Source: JBKPNX01 sp046732855 (GTDB lineage Bacteria > Pseudomonadota > Alphaproteobacteria > Geminicoccales > Geminicoccaceae). Taken from it: a stretch of 13,595 nt of DNA. A program made the translations under genes and the position numbers. The stretch is taken from contig JBKPNX010000225.1 of assembly GCA_046732855.1 (NCBI GenBank), positions 1 through 13,595 on the forward strand. The letters run 5' to 3'. The notes below the pieces were generated by a model. It was not told the DNA's origin, made no database searches, and saw only the letters and a list, made by a program, of their open reading frames with translations. This document shows positions 13,534-13,595 of this stretch, piece by piece; position 1 is the first letter of the stretch, and each line of letters begins with the position of its first letter.

Positions 13534-13595
13534 ATGAAGCGGTTCGTCGAGGGCGTGGATCGCGCGCAGAGCACGCTGTTTCCCGAATGCCTGGA
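13534..13595 (+). CDS. IS1182-family transposase, first 20 codons only
   Basis: Only MKRFVEGVDRAQSTLFPECL is inside the window; the gene continues past 13595. This opening, 'MKRFxEGxDRxQxxLFPExL', is the characteristic N-terminus of IS1182-family DDE transposases, which in full are about 450 residues and normally continue into 'DDxIxEDNPVRVxDxFV'. The ATG follows GGGGGA by about five bases, a site placed inside a small hairpin. Integrity of the element cannot be judged. It is the only mobile gene seen and borders a region with decayed and AT-leaning genes further left. Confidence 0.8.
   Translation, partial: MKRFVEGVDRAQSTLFPECL

Larger units (their letters stand above)
13467..13595 (+). mobile_element. 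Left end of an IS1182-type insertion sequence
   Basis: The transposase start at 13534 and the leader before it place an insertion sequence at the right edge of the window. The probable left terminus lies near TGTGTGAAAACG (13467-13478), since such ends lie 50-70 bases before the transposase in related elements. This is from memory, and the matching right end lies outside the window, so the exact border and target duplication cannot be fixed. The 160 bases between the Rid stop (13303) and this point hold no recognisable gene. Confidence 0.6.

Noticed and set aside
13383..13574. A minus-strand 63-codon frame across the insertion-sequence left end
   Set aside because: It runs antisense through the transposase start and the element border and has no recognisable content.

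Overview
The window reads as one contig piece from a high-GC bacterium, most likely an alphaproteobacterium of the Rhodospirillales/Hyphomicrobiales type. This is an inference from gene families (twin-arginine substrate-binding proteins, a NitT/TauT-type importer, paired GFA-family proteins, a dipeptidase/V4R pair, an IS1182-type transposase) and from strongly GC-biased third codon positions in the core genes. I see no rRNA, tRNA or CRISPR.

Layout. Positions 1-248 (minus) hold the N-terminus of a Tat-exported substrate-binding protein cut by the window edge. A gene-poor stretch follows, then a possible small lipoprotein (830-1099, plus). From 5066 down to 1175 the minus strand carries a loose block: SDR oxidoreductase, GFA-family protein, a gene-free spacer with a 51-bp minisatellite, a second GFA-family protein, an M19-type dipeptidase and a V4R-domain protein. 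The SDR/GFA pair and the dipeptidase/V4R pair are tightly spaced and probably co-translated or co-transcribed. The rest of the block is only co-directional.

From 5423 the plus strand carries a secreted DUF2147 protein, then a complete three-gene ABC importer (ATPase, permease, Tat-type NMT1/THI5-like binding protein, 6051-8960) whose substrate I cannot name. Next is a segment of different character (about 8961-11490). It has a pentapeptide-repeat gene broken by several frame changes and, on the minus strand, two unrecognised lipoprotein genes with relaxed third-position codon use. It looks like an accessory insertion. After it come an MFS transporter (11491-12696), a Rid-family protein with a GTG start (12884-13303), and the left end of an IS1182-type insertion sequence whose transposase runs off the window at 13595.

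Working picture: a metabolic/transport neighbourhood for small nitrogen compounds is plausible but not shown. The dipeptidase/V4R pair resembles the PA5396-PA5397 pair beside the dimethylglycine genes of Pseudomonas aeruginosa, yet no demethylase is present here. No clearly new defence or mobile system was found. The points most worth a second look are the metal-ligand losses in the dipeptidase, its V4R partner, and the two-lipoprotein segment.
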